A DNA stretch of 34,326 bases from Desulfobacterales bacterium (GCA_030610995.1 JAUWQO010000018.1:1-34326); one strand, 5' to 3'; numbered from the stretch's first letter, positions 6,922 through 15,549 are shown. Translations and numbers: made by a program. Notes: generated by a model from the sequence alone, not told the origin.

Positions 6922-8532
6922 ATGAATGATTTGTCTGTAAGGACCTGCGTATCGACTTTTGGTGAATTTGTTTACGGCATTCACAAGCCCGATTATACAG
7001 TTGTCAATCTCAGGGAAAAAGATCACATTACAACTCTTGGACATATTGACGGCAAGACCACTGTTGAAAACAAAATTAACTTTCCCGCAAATGATGTAAC
7101 AATTGATAACGCAGACTGGGTATTCGAGATCTCCAACCCGTTTCCTTTTATGGGCGCAACTTTTATATTAAAGTCAAGCGCCGACAAAAGAATAGAAAAT
7201 GCGAATCCTTTCGATATTATTAACAAACACAAAGCTTCGAAATTAAAAGCCGGTATAAATGAGTTCGAAGACAATGACCCGCTGACTATATCATTGGGCA
7301 AAACGTCCACAGACGCAGATCTGCTTACAGAGTTAGCCAGGAAATCGTGCTTGTTTGAGTTTGATTCCCATGGAGAGCCCGCTGGTATTCAATATGAAAA
7401 GACAAAAAATGGAGGAATTCGACAGGCAATTAAAAACCGCCATCTGTTTGAAATCGTATCCAACAATCCTTTTTTACCTGATACTTACAAGCAGACAATG
7501 GTACTTATTCCCGGTATCCAGGGCCCTAATAAAATTGTGGGAGAGTATAGAAAGTCTGCCGGCACTCACATCTGGGAATATCTGAGAGGAAACAGCTATA
7601 TCCCATGGGGACATTATGCAGCAAACATGGCACATGATTCCATCAGGTATAAAATCGAAGCGCTTAAGAAAGAGGATTTGATCGGTCTCAGGCATTTATA
7701 CTACCAGAGAGTTTACACACAGCTCGCCCAAAGTCTGGGCATTTCCATCCCCGCAAAAAAACGTACTCTCACAGAAGAGGAGTTAGAGTCTTTGCGAATA
7801 CATCTTCTCGAAACCGCAAAGCATAATGAAGGAGATAAAACCAATTTGCCCTTTAACGCATCAATGTGGGCATGGAATTTCGGATTTGATCTATCTCCTT
7901 CAGGATATCGCCTCAATGCCTCTCACCAGCAAATACACCAGCAATTTGCCATAGTGCCCAAATATACTCCGGGTTTTATCAATGGAAAAAATGATGAGAG
8001 CCACACTTTATTTCCAACCTATACTCAAGGAGATGAAGTAGCTCTCTTCTGCCGCCGGTTCAGAAACAGTACCGGCAAAAACTTCTTTGAAACATACATT
8101 AATGCCATAAAAAATAACAGGAGAATGGATGGTAGAAAAGACAAGGCAAAAAGCCTTATTTTCTATCAGGACGAAAACATCATAGCTTTTGTACCCAAAG
8201 CTCAACGCTCTCAAGGAGAAGTACAGATTATGGCCACAACAAAGTGTGGCAATATCCTTGAGGCAAATTCTACAATCAGAAGATCTCTGGACATGGCTAT
8301 TTTGACAACTGCAAGGATGCTGGAGAAATTGGGTGTAGAAATGATGATTTGTTACGAACTATCCAAGAGGTTTGATAACCCGGACAATGACCAGCGGCTT
8401 ATGTACACTTTTATTCCCCGTCATCCTAAATCACCAGGAACTTACAGTCAGTGGCTGTATCGCTGGATTATAGGGCATTATCCCGAAGACTTCGCCCATG
8501 CCTGTAGTAAGGCTGTTAGTCAGGAATTTTGA
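6922..8532 (+). CDS. Uncharacterised 536-residue protein, possibly HIT/GalT-like
   Basis: I do not firmly recognise this protein. It is soluble, with no signal peptide or membrane segment. A central region (about residues 200-345) recalls galactose-1-phosphate uridylyltransferase-like folds: NNPFLPDTYKQTMVLIP, a long helical stretch, then WNFGFDLSPSGYRLNASHQQIHQQ. The His pair here is H335 and H339 (H-x3-H), not the canonical H-x-H-x-H, so catalysis of that kind is doubtful. The C-terminus (FVPKAQRSQGEVQIMATTKCG, then WIIGHYPEDFAHAC) looks conserved but unassigned. The start is ATG 6922 with AAAGGA upstream. It overlaps the next gene by TGATG, so they are co-translated. Confidence 0.8.
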   Translation: MNDLSVRTCVSTFGEFVYGIHKPDYTVVNLREKDHITTLGHIDGKTTVENKINFPANDVTIDNADWVFEISNPFPFMGATFILKSSADKRIENANPFDIINKHKASKLKAGINEFEDNDPLTISLGKTSTDADLLTELARKSCLFEFDSHGEPAGIQYEKTKNGGIRQAIKNRHLFEIVSNNPFLPDTYKQTMVLIPGIQGPNKIVGEYRKSAGTHIWEYLRGNSYIPWGHYAANMAHDSIRYKIEALKKEDLIGLRHLYYQRVYTQLAQSLGISIPAKKRTLTEEELESLRIHLLETAKHNEGDKTNLPFNASMWAWNFGFDLSPSGYRLNASHQQIHQQFAIVPKYTPGFINGKNDESHTLFPTYTQGDEVALFCRRFRNSTGKNFFETYINAIKNNRRMDGRKDKAKSLIFYQDENIIAFVPKAQRSQGEVQIMATTKCGNILEANSTIRRSLDMAILTTARMLEKLGVEMMICYELSKRFDNPDNDQRLMYTFIPRHPKSPGTYSQWLYRWIIGHYPEDFAHACSKAVSQEF

Positions 8533-8978
8533 TGTTTTTCAATAGAATAAAACCGGCTGTTTCCAAATACTTGCTTATTGCTCTTGCCGGCCTGATGTGG
8601 AGCACAGTGGGTGTGATGCTTTGTCGTATGGCTTATTACTGGCTTAAGGAAATCAACTGGCTCACTGCTCTACCTTTAGAGCTATTTGGGGTTATTTTGT
8701 CTTTGGCAGTATATCGCTTTGGATTTTCAGGGATCGCTCAAAAAAATATTGACCGTATCTGTCTACTCCCTGAAAGAGGATGTATTTTTGCATTTCAGGC
8801 ATGGAAAAGTTATCTTATCATTGCCTGTATGGTTACACTTGGAATCATTTTGCGGCATTCCCCTATTCCCAAGCAATACCTGGCAATTGTCTATACGACT
8901 ATAGGTGGAGCGCTCCTGCTGTCAAGTTTACACTATTACAGAGGGCTCTGGCGGTTGCTGATTCTGAAAAAACCGTGA
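8532..8978 (+). CDS. Small integral membrane protein of unknown function
   Basis: This 148-residue protein has about four hydrophobic membrane segments (near residues 14-32, 45-60, 92-108 and 116-132) with basic residues between and at the end (RLLILKKP). The ATG overlaps the previous stop as TGATG, so translation is coupled to the 536-residue protein and the two probably work together. No family recognised. YjbQ and a ferredoxin-like protein follow on the same strand. Confidence 0.75.
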   Translation: MFFNRIKPAVSKYLLIALAGLMWSTVGVMLCRMAYYWLKEINWLTALPLELFGVILSLAVYRFGFSGIAQKNIDRICLLPERGCIFAFQAWKSYLIIACMVTLGIILRHSPIPKQYLAIVYTTIGGALLLSSLHYYRGLWRLLILKKP

Positions 8979-9019
8979 ACCGTTACGCTTACCGGAATCA
9001 ATAACAGGAGAATAATCAT

Positions 9020-9436
9020 ATGAAAAGTTACCGTAAAGAGCTGTGGTTCGAAGTTCCCGCAAGGCGAGGATTTATAAATATTACGCCTAAAGTTAGAGAG
9101 TGCCTGAAAAAAAGCGGGATAAAAGAAGGTTTGATACTCTGCAACGCCATGCATATTACAGCCTCGGTTTTTATAAATGACGATGAATCCGGTCTTCATC
9201 ACGACTATGATGTCTGGCTTGAAAAACTTGCTCCCCATGAGCCTGTCTCCATGTACAGGCATAATGTCGGCGAAGACAACGCGGACGCTCACATGAAAAG
9301 GCAGATAATGGGACGTGAAGTCGTTGTTGCGGTCACAGATGGTGAACTCGACTTTGGAACCTGGGAACAGATATTTTATGGAGAGTTTGACGGCAGAAGA
9401 CGCAAAAGAGTTCTTGTAAAGATAATTGGAGATTAG
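9020..9436 (+). CDS. YjbQ/UPF0047 family protein
   Basis: This 138-residue protein matches the UPF0047 family: [15 protein letters not shown], then [23 protein letters not shown], with conserved His and Asp residues, and a C-terminal [19 protein letters not shown] block. YjbQ homologues fold as a double-psi-like trimeric barrel. Secondary thiamine-phosphate synthase activity has been suggested, but the physiological role is unsettled. The start at 9020 has AGGAG about 10 bp upstream. It lies 41 bp after the membrane protein gene, probably in the same operon. Confidence 0.9.
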   Translation: MKSYRKELWFEVPARRGFINITPKVRECLKKSGIKEGLILCNAMHITASVFINDDESGLHHDYDVWLEKLAPHEPVSMYRHNVGEDNADAHMKRQIMGREVVVAVTDGELDFGTWEQIFYGEFDGRRRKRVLVKIIGD

Positions 9437-9474
9437 AAGTTCAAGCAGTTTACACTTTATAATAGTAGGTTAAT

Positions 9475-10347
9475 ATGTCTTTGCTTAACTCTCTCCTTTA
9501 TGCTTTGAAAGAAGCTAAATACAATCCTATAACCATAATTCATGGTTCGTTATATGCCGCTACAGTAACGTATTTGAGGGTGTTGAAAAAACTTGTAAAG
9601 CTAAATTCCAAATCGTTCCGTAACCACATAAGCGAAACTTATCATAGCAAAGTGGTTCGATTGGATGATGCAGCCAAATTAATTACCATTAATAGGAATA
9701 TTGAACTCAGGGACTTAGATCAAGTACTTCCATATAGATATGCAAAAGACATTATACTCAAAAATCCTCAAAATATCGTGGTTTATGAATGCCCTTGCAG
9801 GGCTCAAAAAAGTGATCCGTGTAAACCGACAGATGTATGTTTGGTTGTTGGCGAGCCTTTTGCTGATCTAACCCGTATGTTTCAACCGTTTCGTTCTCGC
9901 AGAATAACTCCGGAAGAGGCGTTAAAGATTCTCAAAGAAGAGGATCAGAGGGGTCATGTCCATACGGCGTGGTTTAAGACAGTTATGCTAAATCGTTTTT
10001 ACGCGATTTGCAACTGTTGCAAGTGCTGCTGTTTGGGAATGAAATTCATGTTTGAGTACGACATGAAAACAGTTCTTCCATCAGGATATCGCGCCGTTAT
10101 CGGAGAGGATTGTGTCGGTTGTGGTGAATGTGCAAAATATTGCCAATTCGATGCAATAGAAATTATCTCAATTTTGGATAACGGCAAAAAAAAGAAGAAG
10201 GCTAAGGTTATCCCTGAGAGATGTTTTGGTTGTGGAATATGCGAAAGTAAATGTAAAAAAGAAAATATTTGTCTTATATTAGATGCTGAAAAAGGTATTC
10301 CGTTGAATATCGAAACGCTGGCACAATCTACTCAAAAGGTGGTCTAA
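9475..10347 (+). CDS. Cys-rich 4Fe-4S ferredoxin-domain protein
   Basis: This is a 290-residue iron-sulfur protein. The N-terminal half has conserved cysteines in CPCR (near 103) and DVCLVVG, and then the cluster CNCCKCCC (about 180-187). The C-terminal half has two 4Fe-4S motifs, CVGCGECAKYC (about 208) and CFGCGICESKCK; the second has Lys where Pro usually follows. A hydrophobic stretch near residues 20-35 is too weak to call a membrane anchor. Proteins of this layout occur in anaerobes as probable electron carriers or maturation factors; the partner is unknown. TATAAT at 9458-9463 is a possible -10 box, but the start lies only 11 bp further. Confidence 0.85.
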   Translation: MSLLNSLLYALKEAKYNPITIIHGSLYAATVTYLRVLKKLVKLNSKSFRNHISETYHSKVVRLDDAAKLITINRNIELRDLDQVLPYRYAKDIILKNPQNIVVYECPCRAQKSDPCKPTDVCLVVGEPFADLTRMFQPFRSRRITPEEALKILKEEDQRGHVHTAWFKTVMLNRFYAICNCCKCCCLGMKFMFEYDMKTVLPSGYRAVIGEDCVGCGECAKYCQFDAIEIISILDNGKKKKKAKVIPERCFGCGICESKCKKENICLILDAEKGIPLNIETLAQSTQKVV

Positions 10348-10366
10348 ATTTAAAGTGAGCATCCTG

Positions 10367-11416
10367 TCACTGATAAGCTTGCGAAAGAGTAATTTGCCAG
10401 ATGTCCTTGCTGATCCGGTCCATGCTGATTTCGATATCCATGAAAAGCTTCAATACTTCGGAATTTGTCATGGTGTGTAGAGTCGGTTTAAGGGTGTTAT
10501 AGGAACCGCCGCCTGCCAGGGCAAAGGGGAGAAGCAACTGATCAGCGAGATGATCGCAGACAGGCACACCGGCAGCCAAGTAGCGGAGCGCTGCTTTAGC
10601 AGCCTTGTCTGCAACCGTTTCCGCTCTGACGCGTCTTTCCCCAAAACCGGTAAATACCTCTGAGATGTATTCGCTTTTAATCTCAATGGTGACAATGTTG
10701 CCCGGCCCCATGTCAGCCGGTTCTTCCTTGATATAGAGACATTCTTCACCCCATCCAAGCTTTTGCCCGATCACACCGATCTCTCGCTGCGCAATATGAC
10801 GTGGCAGACCGGCCACAGTGGCAATGGCGCGCTGCTCCAGAATTTTTCCTCGCTCATGGAGACAAAACGCTTTCAGTTTTTTAGCCGGCTGGATTGTCAC
10901 GCTCAACCTGCCTCCCCCTTTGGGGTAATACCCCGGACGTTCCAGGCGTGCTTCGACCTTTGGTCCCATACGGTTGATGATGGGCAGGAAGACCTGCTGC
11001 AGAAAGTCAAACGGAGGTGCAAAAGGGTTATGTGTGCCGCCTTCGAGTATCAGTGTTGATGGCCCGTTTGCGATCAGCAAGGCAGGAAGTATTGACTGCA
11101 GCACCAGAGTGGTGCTGCCGGCAGTACCAATGTCAAAATGGTAATGACCAGGCCTGATGGTCGTTGGAGCGAACATCAATTCCTGAGAGCCAAGTGTCGC
11201 TCCTTCAATCCTGGCGCCACCGATCTTTGCCGCAGCGTTGACACAGACCAGGTGCTGATGCCTGAAACCCGGTTTCTTTCGGCGTGCGCGCAGGTTTACC
11301 ATACGGAAAGGTTTGCCTAAACATAACGAAAGAGCCAGAGAGGTCCGCAGTATTTGCCCCCCTCCCTCGCCCATGGCACCGTCAATCAATACCAGGGCTC
11401 CTTTTTTGCTCCTCAT
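10367..11416 (-). CDS. rtcA: RNA 3'-terminal phosphate cyclase
   Basis: This 349-residue protein matches RtcA: GEGGGQILRTSLALS near the start, KKPGFRHQHLV, GTAGSTTLVLQ, HNPFAPPFDF, then PGYYPKGGGR. The C-terminal VCDHLADQLLLPFAL contains the His that is adenylylated in the family. It converts RNA 3'-phosphates into 2',3'-cyclic phosphates using ATP. No rtcB or rtcR lies nearby, so RNA repair would be completed elsewhere. It stands alone, convergent with the ferredoxin gene (19 bp between stops), and its base composition seems richer in G+C than the genes to its left. Confidence 0.95.
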   Translation of the reverse strand: MRSKKGALVLIDGAMGEGGGQILRTSLALSLCLGKPFRMVNLRARRKKPGFRHQHLVCVNAAAKIGGARIEGATLGSQELMFAPTTIRPGHYHFDIGTAGSTTLVLQSILPALLIANGPSTLILEGGTHNPFAPPFDFLQQVFLPIINRMGPKVEARLERPGYYPKGGGRLSVTIQPAKKLKAFCLHERGKILEQRAIATVAGLPRHIAQREIGVIGQKLGWGEECLYIKEEPADMGPGNIVTIEIKSEYISEVFTGFGERRVRAETVADKAAKAALRYLAAGVPVCDHLADQLLLPFALAGGGSYNTLKPTLHTMTNSEVLKLFMDIEISMDRISKDIWQITLSQAYQ

Positions 11417-11622
11417 TCTCCCACCATCAGCTTTTTATCAGATCATCAGCTTTGTAAAGGGAAAGTTTATGAACTTACCATTTGTTTTTTGACCAACAAG
11501 TTGTTATGAATACTTAGACCTAAGTTGAGCCATCTATTATAATAATAAAATAAAAAAATCATAACTTCAAGGAACGATTAAGCATATCAAAGATAAATTC
11601 AATTGGTTTGCTGGATGGTGAA

Positions 11623-11638
11623 AGGCTTGGAACTTGCT
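11623..11638 (+). promoter_or_regulatory. Possible sigma54 (-24/-12) promoter
   Basis: AGGCTTG-GAAC-TTGCT matches the TGGCACG-N4-TTGCW pattern at GG (-24), the G ending the first box and the full TTGCT (-12), with correct spacing. It would start transcription near 11650, about 50 bp before the DksA/BON gene. No activator site was identified. Confidence 0.35.
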
Positions 11639-11699
11639 CAAAAATAACTTAGCATTTTGGCATCTCAGCTTCAAGCCACCTTTGGCAGGAGGAATAATT

Positions 11700-12467
11700 A
11701 TGATTAAGCAGGGCATGATTCATCCAAGAGAAGTGCTCCTCAAGCAGCGCCGGGAGATATTTGAACGGCGTCGACGGTTGAAAGCTGATTGGCAGGCTCT
11801 TGGAGAGCGGGATATTGAGCTGGAAGAAGAGGCTCAAAAGGCTGATGAAACGAGTCTTTTCGACCAGTTGAGTGAACTTGAAAAGGATGAGATTGAAGAT
11901 ATCGATCTTGCGCTGTGCAGAATTGCTGCGGGGAGTTATGGGATCTGTGAAAGCTGCGAGAAGATGATTTCCTTGAAACGGATGGAAGCGCTCCCGGCAA
12001 CCCGCCTGTGTCGCAGATGTGCACGAAGGTATGAGGAAAAACAAAAAAAGCTGCCTCGTGCCATGGAGGTGATTACCTGTGCGGAACTGCCGGATGAATA
12101 TAAGAATCTGACCGATGAGGAACTGCAGATGGTGATCCTTGAGCATCTTCGTAATGACGGTAGAGTCGATCAAGAAGAACTCGAAATCTCCTGCCGAAAC
12201 GGAGTGGTCTACCTGGAAGGTGTTGTTCCAAGCGAGAACGAGCGCCAGATTCTGTTGCGAATCCTGACAGATGTCATGGACTTTGCATCTGTTGTCGATC
12301 GCCTGGAAATCAACAGGCTGAGATGGGAACAGGAGGACCGTGCTCCAGGCAAAGCGGCTTTTAGACCCAGTGCCGATGTAGATGAAATCAGCGATGATGT
12401 GTTTGAATCCCAGGAAAAGGAAAGCCCTTACATGTTTCCCGACCGGCCGCCGGCGGAAAAAGAATGA
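11700..12467 (+). CDS. DksA/TraR zinc-finger protein with BON domain
   Basis: This is a 255-residue fusion. Residues about 10-75 form a charged helical region like the DksA coiled coil. CESC (C83, C86) and CRRC (C104, C107) make the DksA/TraR C4 zinc finger. Residues about 130-195 (TDEELQMVILEHLRND... to ...VVDRLEINR) look like a BON domain. A charged tail follows. DksA-family proteins bind in the RNA polymerase secondary channel; what the BON domain adds is unknown. The start is ATG 11700, with AGGAGG 7 bp upstream. The HPF/cold-shock gene follows after 25 bp, so a stress-response operon is likely. Confidence 0.88.
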   Translation: MIKQGMIHPREVLLKQRREIFERRRRLKADWQALGERDIELEEEAQKADETSLFDQLSELEKDEIEDIDLALCRIAAGSYGICESCEKMISLKRMEALPATRLCRRCARRYEEKQKKLPRAMEVITCAELPDEYKNLTDEELQMVILEHLRNDGRVDQEELEISCRNGVVYLEGVVPSENERQILLRILTDVMDFASVVDRLEINRLRWEQEDRAPGKAAFRPSADVDEISDDVFESQEKESPYMFPDRPPAEKE

Positions 12468-12492
12468 TGATCGACAAGGAGGAGGAAATACC

Positions 12493-13023
12493 ATGAAAAT
12501 TCCATTGCAGATTACTGCCCGCAACTTTGATCTTACCGAGACAATCGAAGACGCGATTCGCGAGAAAGCGCGAAAATTAGACCTCTTTTATGACCAGATC
12601 ATGAGATGCAGGGTGCTGGTTGAGGCTCCTCACCGGCGCCGTCATAAGGGTGTTTTGTACAATACGCGGATCGATATAACAGTACCTGATAAAGAGATAG
12701 TGATAAAAAGAGAGCCCCATGAAGACCTTTATGTTTCCATAGGAGATGCCTTCCGTGCGGCACAACGTCAGATTGAAGATTATGATAGAGAGCGGCGCAG
12801 GAAAGTCAAATACCATGAAGAAATGCCTCGCGCCATTGTCAGCGCACTATTTCCGGAAAAAGGTTACGGCTTTCTGACCACACCGGATGGTCGGGAGTTT
12901 TATTTTCATAAAAACAGCGTACTTGGAGATAAGTTCAAAGATCTTAAGATTGGAACGAAGGTGCGTTTTGTGGAAGAATTAGGAGAAAAGGGGCCCCAGG
13001 CCAGCACCGTAAAAGTGAAATAG
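12493..13023 (+). CDS. HPF/RaiA ribosome hibernation domain fused to a cold-shock domain
   Basis: The protein has 176 residues. Residues 1-105 resemble HPF/RaiA/YfiA proteins (PLQITARNFDLTETIEDAIREK and DLYVSIGDAFRAAQRQIEDY), which bind the ribosome decoding region during stress. Residues about 110-175 are a cold-shock-like OB fold (GYGFLTTPDGREFYFHKNSV, with RNA-binding aromatic positions in GYGFL and FYFHKN). The start is ATG 12493, 8 bp after AAGGAGGAGG. It is translated together with the DksA/BON gene upstream. The fusion recurs in some proteobacterial and Desulfobacterota genomes, but its mechanism is not well described. Confidence 0.92.
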   Translation: MKIPLQITARNFDLTETIEDAIREKARKLDLFYDQIMRCRVLVEAPHRRRHKGVLYNTRIDITVPDKEIVIKREPHEDLYVSIGDAFRAAQRQIEDYDRERRRKVKYHEEMPRAIVSALFPEKGYGFLTTPDGREFYFHKNSVLGDKFKDLKIGTKVRFVEELGEKGPQASTVKVK

Positions 13024-13046
13024 GAAACAGTTGTGAAATATGAGTG

Positions 13047-13328
13047 TTATACGATTTTAAACGTTGCAGCCTCAATATGCCCCTGTTTGCATTGAGGGCA
13101 ACGACCGGGACGAGATAAACGTTTCCGGTCTTTAAATATATAATCACAGGTCAAACAGTGAAACGGATGAATCATAAGTTTCTTTTTTTGGGGCCTTATT
13201 GAATGGCGAATATGCTCAAGATGATCGTAAACCTCTTTTTCTCGAATCCCCAATGCCTTAGAAATTCCTCTGGCATTCATTTCATGGTTTTCAAGAAGCG
13301 ACATGATCTGCCGGCGAATTGTTTGCAT
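13047..13328 (-). CDS. Predicted transcriptional regulator, HTH plus zinc ribbon (COG3357 type)
   Basis: This 93-residue protein has an N-terminal winged-helix-like part (IRRQIMSLLENHEMNARGISKALGI, then KEVYDHLEHI) and a C-terminal zinc ribbon with CLTC and CPQC. That is the domain order of COG3357 predicted regulators. The target is unknown. The frame remains open to 13370, but those codons are the terminal repeat of a MITE-like element, so I start at ATG 13328. No strong ribosome binding site precedes it, and ATG 13304 is an alternative. It converges with the HPF gene. Confidence 0.75.
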   Translation of the reverse strand: MQTIRRQIMSLLENHEMNARGISKALGIREKEVYDHLEHIRHSIRPQKKKLMIHPFHCLTCDYIFKDRKRLSRPGRCPQCKQGHIEAATFKIV

Positions 13329-13336
13329 TAAAATAT

Positions 13337-13477
13337 GATGCACTCGTAAAAAGTCCCTTTGGCCTGTCATTTCGAGTGAAACGAGAAATCTTTATTCTGA
13401 AACCTATTGAAAAGATAAGATTTCTCCCTGCGGTCGAAATGACACATTCGATGAATTCGACTTTTTACGAATTCATC
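13337..13477. repeat. MITE-like palindromic element with 19-bp terminal inverted repeats
   Basis: The left end, GATGCACTCGTAAAAAGTC (13337-13355), is the complement of 13459-13477 except at two positions. Inside, GTCATTTCGAGTGAAACGAGAAATCTT and AGATTTCTCCCTGCGGTCGAAATGAC are written here only as positions 13367-13393 and 13419-13443: they form a second inverted pair. The element is 141 bp with no ORF and lies right at the 5' end of the COG3357-type gene, where it may supply or disturb that gene's promoter. Confidence 0.8.
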
Positions 13478-13578
13478 ATTATTGACCTCGGGAAAAACGT
13501 ATTTTTAGAAAAGAACAGCTCTCATAAGATGTTATTTTACCTTACCAGAGGACCTATGGCTTATCAAGGGGATTCAAT

Positions 13579-14022
13579 ATGAAATATTCACAGGCAAAAC
13601 AGGGGCGTATTTTTGTTATACGTCTTGAAGACGGAGATATTGTTCATGAAGAGATTGAAAGGTTTGCGCGCAAGCAGTCCATTAAGGCTGCATCATTAAT
13701 TATTATCGGAGGAGCTGACAAAGACAGCAAGCTGGTGGTAGGGCCGGAGCAGGGACGCATGAAAACCATATTGCCAATGGAGCATATCCTTGACGATGTT
13801 CATGAAGTAGCAGGTGTTGGAACCATTTTCCCTGACGACGAGGGTAATCCAACGCTTCATATGCACATGGCTTGTGGTAGAAAAACATTTACAACAACCG
13901 GATGCATCCGCAATGGCGTAAAGGTGTGGCACATAATGGAAGTCATCCTTTTTGAATTAACGGAAACAACCGGTATCAGAACGTTTGAACCCCAAACAGG
14001 ATTAAAGCTGCTAAATCCATAG
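13579..14022 (+). CDS. PPC/DUF296 domain protein
   Basis: This 147-residue protein is one PPC (plants and prokaryotes conserved, DUF296) domain. The hallmark is the metal-site-like segment PTLHMHMACGR (residues about 93-103) followed by TTGCIRNGVKVWHIMEVILFEL. The N-terminal RLEDGDIVHEEIERFARK and IIIGGADKDSKLVVGP also fit. In plants the domain serves AT-hook DNA-binding proteins; bacterial members are trimeric and of unknown function, and I see no AT-hook here. The ATG follows AAGGGGAT. It is a single-gene unit between two palindromic elements. Confidence 0.9.
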   Translation: MKYSQAKQGRIFVIRLEDGDIVHEEIERFARKQSIKAASLIIIGGADKDSKLVVGPEQGRMKTILPMEHILDDVHEVAGVGTIFPDDEGNPTLHMHMACGRKTFTTTGCIRNGVKVWHIMEVILFELTETTGIRTFEPQTGLKLLNP

Positions 14023-14030
14023 CCTTATAT

Positions 14031-14238
14031 GGCATCCTTCATTCACCAGTTTACACTTTTTTCGAAAAAGCGAGTATTATCGAATTGAATACCGATGTCG
14101 AAACTGGAAACTGGAAATTTGAAATTAGGTAACGCATCTACATCTTTGTATTTTTTCCAATTTCTAGTTTCAAATTTCACTGCCAAAATACAAGATCAAC
14201 AAAGTGTAAACTACTTTTGACTTGTTGTGAAGGATGCC
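14031..14238. repeat. Imperfect palindromic element, 208 bp
   Basis: The ends GGCATCCTTCA (14031-14041) and TGAAGGATGCC (14228-14238) are exact inverted copies. Inside them CAGTTTACACTTT (14047-14059) pairs with AAAGTGTAAACT near 14200. The centre has GAAACTGGAAACTGG and TTCTAGTTTCAAATTTC segments that also pair. There is no ORF. It fills the gap between the convergent PPC gene and rpsI and could act as a bidirectional terminator. Confidence 0.7.
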
Positions 14239-14255
14239 CATTATATCCATAAATA

Positions 14256-14651
14256 TTAACGTTTTGAAAACTGAAAATGAGCCCTTGCGCCCTTTTGACC
14301 GTATTTTTTTCTTTCTTTCACCCTGGAATCACGTTTGACAAAACCGGCCTTTTTCAGAACCTGTCTGAGTTCAGGGTCGGATAGCATTAGCGCCTTTGTA
14401 ATGCCGTGTCTGATCGCACCGGCCTGTCCTGAAACGCCTCCGCCTTTAACACGCACCTTTATATCAAACAACCCAATAGTATTGGTTAGAGCAAGCGGCT
14501 GAGTCATAATTGTCTTTGCCGATTCAATCTTGAAATAATCTTCCACTGGACGATCATTAACGACAATTGCTCCCTTTCCGGGCATTAGCCAGGTTCTGGC
14601 AATAGCGTTCTTTCGCTTTCCTGTTGCATAATAAACATTTTCTTTATTCAT
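14256..14651 (-). CDS. rpsI: 30S ribosomal protein S9
   Basis: This 131-residue protein is clearly S9: [15 protein letters not shown] near the start, [19 protein letters not shown] in the middle and the invariant basic tail ending FQFSKR, which contacts the P-site tRNA. Its ATG follows AGGAAA. It is the second gene of rplM-rpsI, 54 bp after rplM, the standard bacterial order. Confidence 0.98.
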   Translation of the reverse strand: MNKENVYYATGKRKNAIARTWLMPGKGAIVVNDRPVEDYFKIESAKTIMTQPLALTNTIGLFDIKVRVKGGGVSGQAGAIRHGITKALMLSDPELRQVLKKAGFVKRDSRVKERKKYGQKGARAHFQFSKR

Positions 14652-14705
14652 ATACTATTTCCTGATAATAATTAAATTTAAACTCACATTTTTAGTTGCA
14701 AAACG

Positions 14706-15134
14706 CTAAACAGCCTCTGGTTGCTGAGATATATGAGGGTGCTTATCGCCTGCATAAACTTTCAACTTTTTAAACAGCTTGCTCCCAAGCCTGTTTTTAG
14801 GAAGCATCCCTTTGACAGCAAAACGGATAAGATCTTCAGGCCTCTTTTCCAATAGTTTCTTTGCGGTAATTGTTTTTAACCCTCCGATATAACCGCTATG
14901 CCGATAATAGCATTTCTGGTCCAATTTCCTTCCGGTAAGAACAATTTTGTCAGCGTTTATAACTATAACCCAGTCACCTGTATCCACATGTGGAGTAAAT
15001 AACGGGTTGTGTTTACCCCTAAGACGTGAAGCTATCAAAGAAGCCAGCCTGCCGAGAACCGCTCCTTTTGCATCAACAATATACCATTTACCCTTATTAT
15101 CTGACTGAGTCGCACTGTATGTATATTTTTTCAC
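14706..15134 (-). CDS. rplM: 50S ribosomal protein L13
   Basis: This 142-residue protein has the L13 features [44 protein letters not shown] and [11 protein letters not shown]. It is an early-assembly 50S protein. The start codon is GTG (15134), with AGGGAGGGG about 8 bp before it. It leads the rplM-rpsI operon, with a good promoter upstream. Confidence 0.98.
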   Translation of the reverse strand: MKKYTYSATQSDNKGKWYIVDAKGAVLGRLASLIASRLRGKHNPLFTPHVDTGDWVIVINADKIVLTGRKLDQKCYYRHSGYIGGLKTITAKKLLEKRPEDLIRFAVKGMLPKNRLGSKLFKKLKVYAGDKHPHISQQPEAV

Positions 15135-15161
15135 TCTATTTTCCCCTCCCTAAAAAGAGTT

Positions 15162-15191
15162 TTTATAAATTAAAATATTATATCCTGTCAA
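15162..15191 (-). promoter_or_regulatory. Promoter of rplM-rpsI
   Basis: On the minus strand TTGACA (15191-15186) and TATAAA (15167-15162) are 18 bp apart, giving a start about 20 bp before the rplM GTG. It lies just beyond the palindromic element at 15254-15516. Confidence 0.6.
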
Positions 15192-15253
15192 GGATAAAAA
15201 TCAGGTGAAAACATCTCTTCATACGAAAAAACACTTTAGCACTTTAAAAAATC

Positions 15254-15516
15254 GTAATTATTCAGCCACCGATCTACGCTGATCATCACTGATATTTTTT
15301 CTTTTATTGTGTTGCCCACATAACATGAAAATTCCGTCATTCCGGGCATGACATGAAAGCGATGTTGCTTAGCGAGAATGTATTTTCACGGTAAATTAGT
15401 TTAACCTTGAAGTTTGAACCGCTTGGTTACTTGTATTTAAACCTATCTGCGTTCATCTGTGCCTGCCCCGTAGGTCAGATGATCGTACTGGGGTGAATCT
15501 GTGGCTGAATAGTTAC
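15254..15516. repeat. MITE-like element, family 1 copy 1
   Basis: The ends GTAATTATTCAGCCAC and GTGGCTGAATAGTTAC are inverted copies with one mismatch. The left part (CCGATCTACGCTGAT, ATCACTGATATTTTTTC) and right part (TGTATTTAAACCTATCTGC) recur almost unchanged in the copy at 22032-22211. Compared with that copy, this one carries extra sequence in the middle (around 15302-15420) and another insert near 15461-15493. There is no ORF. With 15135-15253 it makes up the gap between rplM and the Rrf2 gene. Confidence 0.85.
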
Positions 15517-15549
15517 AAAAAATCTAAACTGTTACTAATTTTGCGGGAA

